The translations under genes were made by a program, and so were the position numbers. Shown piece after piece: positions 44,613-53,388 of a DNA stretch of 64,000 nt (positions are counted from its first letter, which is position 1; each line of letters starts with the position of its first letter). The notes beneath the pieces were generated by a model that was not told where the DNA came from, searched no databases, and worked only from the letters and a program-made list of their open reading frames with translations. Source of the stretch: DATKHR01 sp035510155 (lineage in GTDB: Bacteria; Acidobacteriota; Vicinamibacteria; Vicinamibacterales; CAVVIG01); NCBI GenBank assembly GCA_035510155.1, contig DATKHR010000088.1, positions 12,730-76,729 on the forward strand, given 5' to 3'.

Positions 44613-45044
44613 TCAAGCCGGAAGACCGTGCTCGACATCGCGAAGCAGGTTCTCTACTCGCCGCGCCCCGATCTCGGTGCGCGCCACGCTCAACGGCGTT
44701 TCGTCGTCAAGGAGCGGGTGCCGCCGGTTGAGAAACGCCCGCGTCTGATATTCGTCCCTCCAAATGGCCTCAGCTAGGGCAACGACTCGCGCAAGGCGTT
44801 CAGTCCGTTCGCTCTCCTGAGCCGACAGCCTGGACCGCCGCTTGAACGTCGCAGGAGGCACGACGCTGTAGACGAACGCGCTCACTGAAGCGCCCGGTTC
44901 AACGACGCGTTTTGCAACGAGCTGGAGCGATCGTTTCGGAAGCCCCGCCCGGACAACGTCATCGAGGTCGACCCACGTTCGAACGCGCCTGCGCAGGATA
45001 GCCGGCCCACCCAACATCTGTGCGACCCGTTCAACGACTTCCAC
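44613..45044 (-). CDS. Xre/MbcA/ParS-type antitoxin (DUF2384)
   Basis: A 143-residue antitoxin for the adjacent RES toxin. The N-terminal part would bind DNA (VAQMLGGPAILRRRVRTWVD, with VRAGLPKRSLQLVAKRV). The C-terminal DUF2384 toxin-binding domain shows ESERTERLARVVALAEAIW and ends with FLNRRHPLLDDETPLSVART, where the conserved RxHPxLxxxTP motif contacts toxin. The start is GTG at 45044, with a strong AAGGAG 9 nt upstream. It should repress its own operon. Confidence 0.87.
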   Translation of the reverse strand: MEVVERVAQMLGGPAILRRRVRTWVDLDDVVRAGLPKRSLQLVAKRVVEPGASVSAFVYSVVPPATFKRRSRLSAQESERTERLARVVALAEAIWRDEYQTRAFLNRRHPLLDDETPLSVARTEIGARRVENLLRDVEHGLPA

Positions 45045-45246
45045 CTTGTGCTCTCCTTGCTGATCATGCCCGCGAGCCCCGACGTCACCCGGTCATGGTC
45101 TCAAATGGGCCCTACTATTCAACCATATGATACCACTCTTCACGCCGTGTCCAATGCGTCATGGCGGCGACCGCGTCGAGTCTCGACTCGACCCAGCCGG
45201 CTCTCCTCGATTCATCAGCATGGCGCAGTCAGCCTGCCGGGCGCAT

Positions 45247-45284
45247 TTGACATTCAAACGGAACATCCGCCACACTTTATTCGT
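45247..45284 (+). promoter_or_regulatory. Putative promoter of padR giving a leaderless transcript
   Basis: TTGACA at 45247-45252 is a perfect -35 box, and CACACT at 45271-45276 is a possible -10 at 18-nt spacing. The PadR ATG is only 8 nt beyond the -10 and lacks a Shine-Dalgarno sequence, so the mRNA may start at or near the start codon. The -10 match is weak. Confidence 0.3.
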
Positions 45285-45650
45285 ATGCCTAATGGAGAAC
45301 AGCACCGACCAGGCGAGCGCCGGAAGGCCGACGTGCTGCAGGGGACGCTGGATCTGATGGTCCTCCAGACACTGGCGACTCTGGGCCCCCTGCACGGCTA
45401 CGCGATCGCAGCCCGGTTGGAGCAAGTCTCCGGCGGATCACTGCAACTCAACATGGGCACGCTGTATCCGGGGCTGATGCGCCTCGAGCAGCGCGGGTTC
45501 GTCCGCGGCGCCTGGGGCGTGACCGACAACAACCGCAAGGCACGGTTCTACGCCGTCACCGCCGCCGGACGCCGCCAGCTCGCCAGTGAGCGGGCCGAAT
45601 GGACCCGCATGGCGGCCATCATGGACACGCTGTTGCACGGCGAAGGCTGA
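45285..45650 (+). CDS. PadR family transcriptional regulator
   Basis: A 121-residue winged-helix repressor. PadR signatures are DVLQGTLDLMVLQTLATLGP, LHGYAIAARLEQVSGG, NMGTLYPGLMRLEQRGFV and ARFYAVTAAGRRQL. ATG at 45285 gives the usual short N-terminus. It sits 6 bp upstream of an ADOP permease, the common arrangement in Acidobacteriota, and most likely controls that gene. The inducer is unknown. Confidence 0.9.
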   Translation: MPNGEQHRPGERRKADVLQGTLDLMVLQTLATLGPLHGYAIAARLEQVSGGSLQLNMGTLYPGLMRLEQRGFVRGAWGVTDNNRKARFYAVTAAGRRQLASERAEWTRMAAIMDTLLHGEG

Positions 45651-45656
45651 CGAGCC

Positions 45657-48353
45657 ATGACTGCCATGCCCACCCTGCGCGAGTGGACCGCGCGATTGTG
45701 GGGCACGCTGTGCCGGCGTCGCGCCGATGCAGACCTCGAGGCGGAGCTGCGTTCGCATCTGGAGCTGGCTGACGGCGACGCCGGTCACGCGGCAAGCGCG
45801 TATGCCGGGGGCGCACTCACGAAGACTCGGTTGAATCAACAACGCGGCGTCGCGCAAGCCATGGAGACGCTGCGCGATCAGCGCGGGCTCCCCTGGATCG
45901 ACGACTTCATCCGCGATGTTCGTCACGCCTTACGCCTGCTTCGTCGGAACCCGGTGTTCGCGGGTGTCGCCGTCGTGTCGCTCGCGCTCGGGATCGGCGT
46001 AAACAGCGCCATCTTCGCCCTTGCGGACGCCCTCATCCTCCGCCCGCTTCCCGTCCCCAATCCGGGCGCCCTCGTGACCGTCAACGAGAATGGCCCCGGA
46101 GACGGGCTCGCCGGTGGGAGCATGTCGTATCCGAACTACGCCGATGTGAGAAAGAGCGCCCGATCCTTCGATGGTCTGGTTGCTGCCAGGGGCGCGCTGG
46201 TCGCGTTCAGCCGATCGCGGGACGAGAGCCCTGAAATGCGCCGGGGCATGTGGGTCAGCGACAACTTCTTCGAGGCGCTTGGCGTTCGACCGTCGGTCGG
46301 GCGGAGCTTTTCGCCGGATGAAGCGCGCGTGCCGGGCCGCGACGCTGTAGTCGTGTTGAGCGATGACTTTTGGAGGGCCAGGTTCGGAGCCGACCCATCC
46401 GTGGTGAACCGCGTCGTGTTGATGAACGGCATCGATTTCCACGTCATCGGAATCACGCCGGCCGGCTTCACCACCGATCCGGTGTTCCGGCCGGCGTTCT
46501 ATGTCCCGGCGGTCATGGCCACGCGGCTCGATCAATCGACCGGGAACGTTCTGGAAAAGCGCGACGCTCGCGTCTTCGAGGTCAAAGGCCGCTTGAGATC
46601 CGGCGTCTCGCGGCGAACCGCGCAGGCCGAGCTGACGACGCTCTGGACCGGGCTGATCCGGCAGTTTCCGGAAGCCAACGCCCACCGGACCCTCGCAGTT
46701 CGGACCGAGCTGGAGAGCCGCATTCGAGAGGATCCCTGGGACGCGGTCTTGCTGGCGCTGCTGTTCGCGCTCGTGGCGCTGGTGCTCATCATCGCGTGCG
46801 CGAACGTCGCCAACCTCATGCTGGGAAGGGCGCGCACTCGCTCACGGGAAATGGCCGTTCGCCTCGCGCTCGGCGTGAGCCGGGCCCGGCTCACTCGGCA
46901 ACTGTTGACAGAGAGCCTCGTGCTGTCGTTCCTGGGCTGCGGGTTTGGGCTCGTGTTCGCGTACGGTGGTATCCACTTCCTGCGGACGCTTCCAACGGCC
47001 GATCAAATCGCCATTGTTCCCGAGCTCGATGAGCGCGTGCTGATATTCAGCCTGCTTGTCGCGATCGCGAGCGCGGCGCTGTTCGGCCTCGCGCCGGCCC
47101 GTCTGAGCCTCCAATCCGACCTCGTCCCGGCGCTCAAGACTTCGGAGTTGGGCGAGCCCACCCGTCTTCGCACAACGGGACGTAATGTCCTGGTGATCGC
47201 GCAGGTCGCGATGTCAATGGTGCTCCTTCTCGCGACCGGCATGCTCCTTGATGGTTTTCGACAAGCCCTGGCGCTCGACCCGGGCTTTCGGACGGACCAT
47301 CTCCTGATGCTGTCGCTCGACCCGTCGCTCGTTGGATATTCACCTCAAGAGACGCAAACGTTCTATCGCGATCTCGTCGATCGCGCCCGCGCCCTTCCCA
47401 ACGTTCGATCAGCGACGCTTACGAGCGAGGTGCCGCTCCAACCCGGCCAACAACACATCGAGGCGGTCTCGCCCGAAGGCTACCGGTTCCCGCCTGGGCA
47501 AGCAAGCCTCTCGACCGTGGCCGCCACTGTCGACGAACAGTTCTTCGACACGATGCAGATCAGGATGCGTCGGGGGAGGCCGTTCACCACTGCCGACAGC
47601 CGCCTCACGCGCGGCGTCGCCATCGTCAACGACGAGTTTGCCACCAGGTACTGGCCGAATCAGGATCCGATCGGCAAGCGGATAACACTCCCGGACCGCC
47701 AGAGCGCGTGGCTCGAAATCGTCGGCGTCACGCGGACCACCAAATACACGTGGATCGGAGAAGCGCCGACGCCCTTTCTGTATCTTCCGTTCGCGCAACA
47801 GCCGCGAACGCGAATGTCGCTGCTCGTTGAATCGGCGGCCGGAGACGCCGCGGAGCTCGCGACGCCATTGCGTAACGTGGTCCGCTCCCTCGACGTCAAC
47901 CAGCCGATGGCGAACCTGCAGACCTTTGCGCACCTGTACCGTGAACGAGCGATCACGCTGCCGTCGATCATCGTTCAAACCGTCAGCGCAATCGGTCTGC
48001 TCGGACTGATCCTCTCGCTCGTTGGCCTGTACGGCCTCGTCGCCTATACGGTGGCTCGCCGCACGCGTGAGATTGGCATCAGGATGGCGATTGGCGCTTC
48101 CGGATCCGATGTGCGGTCGATGGTCTTACGCCAGGGCCTCATCCTCGCCTTGACGGGCGTCACGATCGGTGGTGTGGCGAGCGTCGCGGTGGCACGCGTG
48201 CTTTCTGCACTCCTGGCCGGCGTCGGGACGCCGACGCCCGCGATCTACCTCATCGTGCCAGTCGCGTTGATCGCCCTGGCGGCGACGACGAGCTATGTGC
48301 CGGCACGGCGCGCCTCACAGGTGGATCCACTGGTCGCCCTTCGAGACGAGTGA
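45657..48353 (+). CDS. ADOP family FtsX/MacB-like ABC transporter permease
   Basis: An 898-residue permease of the acidobacterial duplicated orphan permease type, with no ATPase gene nearby. It opens with a cytoplasmic N-terminal helix region (ADADLEAELRSHLELADG), then the first MacB periplasmic domain after helix VVSLALGIGVNSAIFALADA, three central helices, a second MacB-PCD domain and three more helices ending with the ATSYVPARRASQVDPLVALR box. FtsX blocks ALVLIIACANVANLMLGRAR and RTREIGIRMAIGASGSD are typical. Substrates may be peptides or drugs. It is translationally close to padR and ends about 20 bp from a convergent second ADOP. Confidence 0.9.
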   Translation: MTAMPTLREWTARLWGTLCRRRADADLEAELRSHLELADGDAGHAASAYAGGALTKTRLNQQRGVAQAMETLRDQRGLPWIDDFIRDVRHALRLLRRNPVFAGVAVVSLALGIGVNSAIFALADALILRPLPVPNPGALVTVNENGPGDGLAGGSMSYPNYADVRKSARSFDGLVAARGALVAFSRSRDESPEMRRGMWVSDNFFEALGVRPSVGRSFSPDEARVPGRDAVVVLSDDFWRARFGADPSVVNRVVLMNGIDFHVIGITPAGFTTDPVFRPAFYVPAVMATRLDQSTGNVLEKRDARVFEVKGRLRSGVSRRTAQAELTTLWTGLIRQFPEANAHRTLAVRTELESRIREDPWDAVLLALLFALVALVLIIACANVANLMLGRARTRSREMAVRLALGVSRARLTRQLLTESLVLSFLGCGFGLVFAYGGIHFLRTLPTADQIAIVPELDERVLIFSLLVAIASAALFGLAPARLSLQSDLVPALKTSELGEPTRLRTTGRNVLVIAQVAMSMVLLLATGMLLDGFRQALALDPGFRTDHLLMLSLDPSLVGYSPQETQTFYRDLVDRARALPNVRSATLTSEVPLQPGQQHIEAVSPEGYRFPPGQASLSTVAATVDEQFFDTMQIRMRRGRPFTTADSRLTRGVAIVNDEFATRYWPNQDPIGKRITLPDRQSAWLEIVGVTRTTKYTWIGEAPTPFLYLPFAQQPRTRMSLLVESAAGDAAELATPLRNVVRSLDVNQPMANLQTFAHLYRERAITLPSIIVQTVSAIGLLGLILSLVGLYGLVAYTVARRTREIGIRMAIGASGSDVRSMVLRQGLILALTGVTIGGVASVAVARVLSALLAGVGTPTPAIYLIVPVALIALAATTSYVPARRASQVDPLVALRDE

Positions 48354-48374
48354 TAGCGCCGGCTCTGACAGGGC

Positions 48375-50825
48375 CTACTCTGCCCGGAGCGCTTCTACCG
48401 GATCAACCGAAGTCGCCCGCAGAGCAGGCACGTAGCTGGCAAGCAACGCAGCTGCAGCAAGTCCCAGCGACACGGCCGCGTACGTGAACGGATCGAACGG
48501 TCTCACCTTGAACAGCAGCGACGAAAGCATCTGCATGAGCGCGACCGCAGCAACCAGACCCGACGCCACGCCGATGACAGCCAGACGCAGCGCGTGGCCC
48601 AGAAACATCCGCGTTACTTCGGCATGCCGAGCTCCAAGCGCGATGCGGATGCCGATTTCGCGCGTGCGCCGCGAGACCGAATAAGAAATCACGCCGTAGA
48701 CGCCCGCGACACCGAGCAGCAGCGCCATCGCGCCGGCAATCGCCAGCAGGACGAGCGCGAAGGACGTGCGCTCGAGCGATCGATCGTAGACCTCTTGCAG
48801 CGATCTCACGTTCGCGAGCGGCAGGTTCGGATTGATCGACCACACGGCCTGGCCAACTTCTGTGATGAAGCCGCTCGATCCGGTGCGGCTGCTCCGAATC
48901 AGGTACCCCACCGACGACTGGACGAACGGCGTTTCATCGTTGAAGTTCGACATCATCACAGGCCAGAACACAATCGCCGGTGCCGGCTGATTGAGCCCAT
49001 CGTCGTACTCGTCGCTGACGACGCCGACGATTTCGCGCCATGGCGCGCCGGGCCTCTCCTGTACGCGTTTGCCGAGGGCTGCCGCGGGTTCATGCCACAG
49101 CTCGCGGGCCAGGTTGTCGGAGATCATGGCCACGTTCCGCTTGTCGTAGACGTCCGTCCATGTGAAGTCACGGCCCGCGACGAGCGAATTGCCCGCGGTC
49201 TGAAGAACGCCGGGCGACACAAACTTGAAATGACGCACTGGCGGTATCTGTGGCGGCGAAGAGATACGATCCTCGGTGAAAATCGGGTCCTGCCATCCAC
49301 TTGTCAGCGGAATCGTGCTCGCGAAGCCGACAGACGTCACGCCGGGCAGCGCGGCGATCCTGTCCGCGATCGCCTGCTCCGTGCGGACGACCTGCACCGC
49401 GTCGCTCACGAGCGACCGCGGAATGGAAATCCGCAGCGTTTGGAGCTCTGCGGGCCGTGTGAATCCGGGTTGGACCTGCTTCAACCTCTGAAACGTCCGG
49501 ATCATCAGGCCCGAACCAACGAGCAAGACGAGCGCCAGCGCCACCTGTACAACGACGAGCGTATTTCTGGCTCGATGCCGCTCCTTGCTGTCGCTCATGC
49601 TGCGGCCGCCCGACCGGAGCGAGCCCACGAGATGGGGCCCGACATACTTGATCACCGGAATGACGCCGAACAGCAGGCCGGCGGCAATCGAGATGCCGAG
49701 TGAGAACAAGAGCACCGAGCCATCGATCGAGATCTGGTCGACCCGCGGCAGATTGGCAGGCGCGACGGCCTTGAGGAACTTGACGGCCCCCGCAGCCATG
49801 GCCAACCCGACGATGCCGCCTACGAGCCCGAGCGTCACGCTCTCCGCGAACAGCTCGCGCGCGATCTGGTCCCAGGAGGCGCCGAGCGCAGCGCGAATCG
49901 CCAACTCCTGCTGACGGACCTCCGCTCGAACGAGCAGCAGGTTCGCAACGTTCGCGCACGCGATCAGGAGCACGATGCCGATCGTTCCCATGATCACCCA
50001 GAGGACGGTCGCGACATCGCCGGTGACGGATTCCTTCAAAGTCCGGAAGCTCGGGGCCAGTCCCGCCTCTCTGAACGTCTGGGCCGTGAACCCTGGAAAC
50101 GCCGGGAAACGATCGAGGGCGGTCGAAATCATTCGTGTGGCGTCGGCTTCCGCCAGCGCCATCGTCGCGCCCGGCTTCAGCCGGGCGATGCCCGCGTAGC
50201 TGAAGTTCCCGAGGAAAGTCTTGTCGCGATCGAGTTGCAGGGGCCTGACGAGCGCCGGCTTGCGATCGAGGAAGCGGAAATCGTCGCGGAGGACGCCAAT
50301 AATTTCTCGCGCGCGGCCGTCGAGAAGCAGGCGCTGCCCGACCGCGGATGGGTCAGCGCCAAATCTCGATCGCCAGTAGCCGGACGTCAGAATGACCGTT
50401 TCGGGGCTCCCCGGAGAGTCATCCTGCTGTGTGAACCCACGACCGAGCGCCGGTTGGGCGCCGAGAAGCGGAAGCAGGCTCACGCTGACATCGAGGCTGT
50501 CCACCTGCTCGGGCTCGGCCCGACCAGTCACGCTGACGGTGTTGGTGCGCCAGATGCCGACATCTTGCAGGGTGCGGCTCTCTCCGCGATAGGTGAAGTA
50601 GAGGAACGGCGCGAAGCCCGCTCTTTTGATGTTTACGCCGGGCGCCGTGTGATCGACGCTGACGAGCTCGTCGGGCCGCGGATAAACCAGCGGTTTCAGC
50701 AACACGCCTTCGATCACGCTGAAAACGGCGGCGTTCGCTCCAATGCCCACGGCCAAGGTCATGACCGCGACGGTCGTGAACATCGGCACGTGCATGAGGC
50801 GCCGCAGGATGTGTTTGAATCGCAT
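48375..50825 (-). CDS. ADOP family FtsX/MacB-like ABC transporter permease
   Basis: An 816-residue second ADOP permease, in the opposite direction to the first. It lacks the N-terminal cytoplasmic extension and begins at ATG 50825 with a short helix (MRFKHILRRLMHVPMFTTV). Two FtsX/MacB units are present: LVYPRPDELVSVDHTAPG starts the first periplasmic domain, VANLLLVRAEVRQQELAI marks the central helices, and ATSVDPVEALRAE ends the protein. No PadR gene accompanies it. The sequences of the two ADOPs differ enough that a recent tandem duplication is unlikely. Confidence 0.9.
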   Translation of the reverse strand: MRFKHILRRLMHVPMFTTVAVMTLAVGIGANAAVFSVIEGVLLKPLVYPRPDELVSVDHTAPGVNIKRAGFAPFLYFTYRGESRTLQDVGIWRTNTVSVTGRAEPEQVDSLDVSVSLLPLLGAQPALGRGFTQQDDSPGSPETVILTSGYWRSRFGADPSAVGQRLLLDGRAREIIGVLRDDFRFLDRKPALVRPLQLDRDKTFLGNFSYAGIARLKPGATMALAEADATRMISTALDRFPAFPGFTAQTFREAGLAPSFRTLKESVTGDVATVLWVIMGTIGIVLLIACANVANLLLVRAEVRQQELAIRAALGASWDQIARELFAESVTLGLVGGIVGLAMAAGAVKFLKAVAPANLPRVDQISIDGSVLLFSLGISIAAGLLFGVIPVIKYVGPHLVGSLRSGGRSMSDSKERHRARNTLVVVQVALALVLLVGSGLMIRTFQRLKQVQPGFTRPAELQTLRISIPRSLVSDAVQVVRTEQAIADRIAALPGVTSVGFASTIPLTSGWQDPIFTEDRISSPPQIPPVRHFKFVSPGVLQTAGNSLVAGRDFTWTDVYDKRNVAMISDNLARELWHEPAAALGKRVQERPGAPWREIVGVVSDEYDDGLNQPAPAIVFWPVMMSNFNDETPFVQSSVGYLIRSSRTGSSGFITEVGQAVWSINPNLPLANVRSLQEVYDRSLERTSFALVLLAIAGAMALLLGVAGVYGVISYSVSRRTREIGIRIALGARHAEVTRMFLGHALRLAVIGVASGLVAAVALMQMLSSLLFKVRPFDPFTYAAVSLGLAAAALLASYVPALRATSVDPVEALRAE

Positions 50826-50911
50826 CGATCCGGTCCGGGAGCGGCTCCCGAATGATCTTGTAGACGATTTTGGCGGGCCCAAGGTTTGCCCGCCGGCGGA
50901 CTTTGCCCGCG

Positions 50912-52015
50912 CTAGAGGTCACCGGGAGGCTTCGGTCTCACCGCATTCGGCAACGCCAACCGGTTGTCCTTCGTGACGTAGCTGATCTGGAGGTTGTACC
51001 CGTTTGGTGTGGTCGTGTGATAGCTCTTGAACGCCGCCACGTGAATCTCGTCGCCGGTGGATGTATCCACCCGAGCTCGAAGCCCCCGCTTCTCGAGCGC
51101 CTCCTTCACCGCGTCCGTGTCCCAGGGCTCGATCCCGAACGAAATGTGATCGATTCCGAGACGCCGCTCACTGCTTCCGCCGCCGCGTCCGCTTCTCAAC
51201 GATCCGAAGGTGGGATCGAGCGGGTTCCCGCCGCGAATAATGATGTCCCCGATCTCACCAATGAGGCACTCGTTCTGACTCCCTTCGTCGTAGGTTTCCT
51301 TCCATCCCAATAGATTGGTGTAAAAGGACGCGCTCCTCTTGTAATCCGTCGCGCCGAACGAGAGGTGGTCCAACCATACGGTCTTCCATCCGGTCGGCTC
51401 GAACGGCATCGGCGCCGACAGCTTGCCCGACACGGGCCTCGGGGAAGACATCCGTCGGCTTCTCGCCAGGCCGTTGCCGTTGCTGATCTGTAGATCGAAT
51501 CCATCAGGATCCTTCACGTGGAAGCTCTCGAACCCCTGGCCGTCGTTGTCCGCCACCGGCGTGAGGCCGCGCTTCCGCAGCTCGGCCTCGACCGTCTTCG
51601 CGCTCCATGGCGCGATGCCGAAACAGAACGACTCCACCACCGCGCGCACTGGACCGCCACGACCCTCAGAAGTGGTGGCATCAAACGCCTGAGCAGGAGT
51701 CTGCTTGAAGATGACAGAGCCCCAGTCCCCGATATCCAGCACCGCCTGTGCTCCGTCATCGCTCCGAAGCTTCCACCCCATGAGGGCGATGTAGAACGCC
51801 GCTTCCTTCTGGTAGTCCGCGACGCGGAAGATCAGGCGCTCGAGCGCCACGGTCTTCCATCCCGTGGGCTCGAACACGGGCGCAACCGGTGTCGTGTTGC
51901 ATGCCGGCGTCCCGAACGAACGCATGCAGCGACCCTGCCCGAGGACCGACAACGGGGTCCCGACCGCAGCGCCTGCCAGGACTTGTACGGCTCTACGACG
52001 CGAGATTCTCACCAT
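50912..52015 (-). CDS. Tat-exported protein with two VOC (glyoxalase-like) domains
   Basis: A 367-residue protein with a twin-arginine signal (RISRRRAVQVLAGAAVGTPL), so it is exported folded. Two VOC domains follow: residues about 55-180 (LERLIFRVADYQKEAAFY, then FHVKDPDGFDLQISNG) and about 205-350 (LDHLSFGATDYKRSASFYT, YHTTTPNGYNLQISYV). The metal ligands are only partly conserved (His and Glu positions vary), so the reaction is not predictable. VOC enzymes include dioxygenases, glyoxalases and resistance proteins. ATG at 52015, 83 bp from the divergent secreted protein gene. Confidence 0.78.
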   Translation of the reverse strand: MVRISRRRAVQVLAGAAVGTPLSVLGQGRCMRSFGTPACNTTPVAPVFEPTGWKTVALERLIFRVADYQKEAAFYIALMGWKLRSDDGAQAVLDIGDWGSVIFKQTPAQAFDATTSEGRGGPVRAVVESFCFGIAPWSAKTVEAELRKRGLTPVADNDGQGFESFHVKDPDGFDLQISNGNGLARSRRMSSPRPVSGKLSAPMPFEPTGWKTVWLDHLSFGATDYKRSASFYTNLLGWKETYDEGSQNECLIGEIGDIIIRGGNPLDPTFGSLRSGRGGGSSERRLGIDHISFGIEPWDTDAVKEALEKRGLRARVDTSTGDEIHVAAFKSYHTTTPNGYNLQISYVTKDNRLALPNAVRPKPPGDL

Positions 52016-52098
52016 GGGAATTCTTTTCGCGGGCCCTCATTTGCGTTTTTCACGCGTGCGCCATAGTTTACCAATTGGCGGCGTGCTACGGTGGATCC

Positions 52099-53325
52099 AT
52101 GAGACGGGCCTTCGCACTCGCGTGTTTCGCTATCGTAGGCGGAGCGGGCATGCTCTTGGGTGCTTCCGCCCACGACCAGGACGCATCCCCGCTCGGCGGA
52201 GTGTGGACGCTCAACCGCGCGCTCAGCGAGGTGCCGCGCGAAATCGGATTCAACGTTGACTGGGTGCCCGCGCCAGGCGATGCGGGGCAGAGCTCGGGAT
52301 CGAGCGCTGGCGGGCGCGGCCGGCGGGGCGGTGGCGGAGGCGGCGGCAACCGGGCCCCGGCCGCACCATTTTCCGGACGCCGCGAGAGCTATGAGGACGC
52401 TCGTCGGTTGCAGCTGGTCACCGCCGAGGCGCGCAACCCTCCCGCGCGCCTCATGATCGTCGATACACCGGCAGCCGTCACGATCACGAACGAGCTCGGC
52501 CAATCACGAGTGCTGCATCCGGACGGCCGGCCGGGAGATAAGGCTGCGGGGAAGCTCGACGGCAACGACGAATCCATCGAGATCCAAGGCGTGCCGGTCC
52601 GCGTGACGAGCAAACGCGAAGGGGACCGGCTCGTCGTTCTCTATCACGTCGAACAAGACCGTGACGTTCGGTACACCTATTCGCGCACGGCCAGCCCGTC
52701 GCAGCTCATAGCCGAGATCCAGTTCCTCGAACACGGTGCCGGGGACAAGGCGAAATGCGTTTACGAGCCCGGAGTCGCCACCGAGACGTCCTCCGCACCC
52801 GACAAGCCGAACGCCGCTGGACCCTCTCGGCTGCCCGGAGCCTCCGCACCCCCTGGTCCGCCCGGGACACCAGCGACACCCGGCACGCCTGGAGGATTCG
52901 ACGCGCGGCCTGGCGCCGAGCTGCGCGGACTCAAGGGCCTCGGGATTCTTGTCGAGGATTTGAGCGCGCAAGCGGTCGCGTGCGGGCTGAATCACGATGC
53001 GATCGAGAGCGCGTTGACAAGACGGCTCACCGAGAGCGGCTTTGCCGTCCGCAAGAACTCGGACGAAGACACCTACCTGTATGTCAATGTGATGACGACG
53101 AGCGTGTCGAATGGCACGTGCGTGTCCCGGTACGACGTCTTTCTCTACACACACGCGACAGCCAACCTGTCGTACCGCGATCAACCCGTCCTGGTGCAGG
53201 TGTCGCTGATGCACCGAGGCGGCATCGGTAGCAGCGCGCCGGTGGGGCACGCGGCGGCAGTCACGCGAGGGCTCGAGAACTACGTCGATCTCTTCGTGAC
53301 GCAGATCCGCGACGCCAACAAATGA
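52099..53325 (+). CDS. Secreted protein of unknown function with Gly- and Pro-rich linkers
   Basis: A 408-residue exported protein, not recognised. The signal peptide is RAFALACFAIVGGAGMLLGA, from ATG 52099. Residues about 35-160 contain a Gly-rich stretch (GGRGRRGGGGGGGN) and a domain with ARLMIVDTPAAVTITNELGQ and RVTSKREGDRLVVLYHVEQD, a lipocalin-like series of beta strands. A collagen-like linker (PPGPPGTPATPGTPGG) joins a C-terminal domain (GLGILVEDLSAQAVACGLN) that may form a separate alpha/beta module. The upstream frame to 51889 overlaps the divergent VOC gene and is rejected. Confidence 0.65.
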   Translation: MRRAFALACFAIVGGAGMLLGASAHDQDASPLGGVWTLNRALSEVPREIGFNVDWVPAPGDAGQSSGSSAGGRGRRGGGGGGGNRAPAAPFSGRRESYEDARRLQLVTAEARNPPARLMIVDTPAAVTITNELGQSRVLHPDGRPGDKAAGKLDGNDESIEIQGVPVRVTSKREGDRLVVLYHVEQDRDVRYTYSRTASPSQLIAEIQFLEHGAGDKAKCVYEPGVATETSSAPDKPNAAGPSRLPGASAPPGPPGTPATPGTPGGFDARPGAELRGLKGLGILVEDLSAQAVACGLNHDAIESALTRRLTESGFAVRKNSDEDTYLYVNVMTTSVSNGTCVSRYDVFLYTHATANLSYRDQPVLVQVSLMHRGGIGSSAPVGHAAAVTRGLENYVDLFVTQIRDANK

Positions 53326-53345
53326 ACCGTCCAATCCGCAATCCG

Positions 53346-53366
53346 CAATGACGGGCCCCCAGGCCG
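53346..53366. terminator. Possible bidirectional hairpin between convergent genes
   Basis: GGGCCCCC at 53346-53353 pairs with GGGGTCCC at 53359-53366 (one C/T mismatch) around the loop AGGCC. It lies between two convergent genes. No T-run follows on either side, so intrinsic termination is uncertain. Confidence 0.3.
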
Positions 53367-53388
53367 GGGTCCCCCGCTCTCGACCTGC

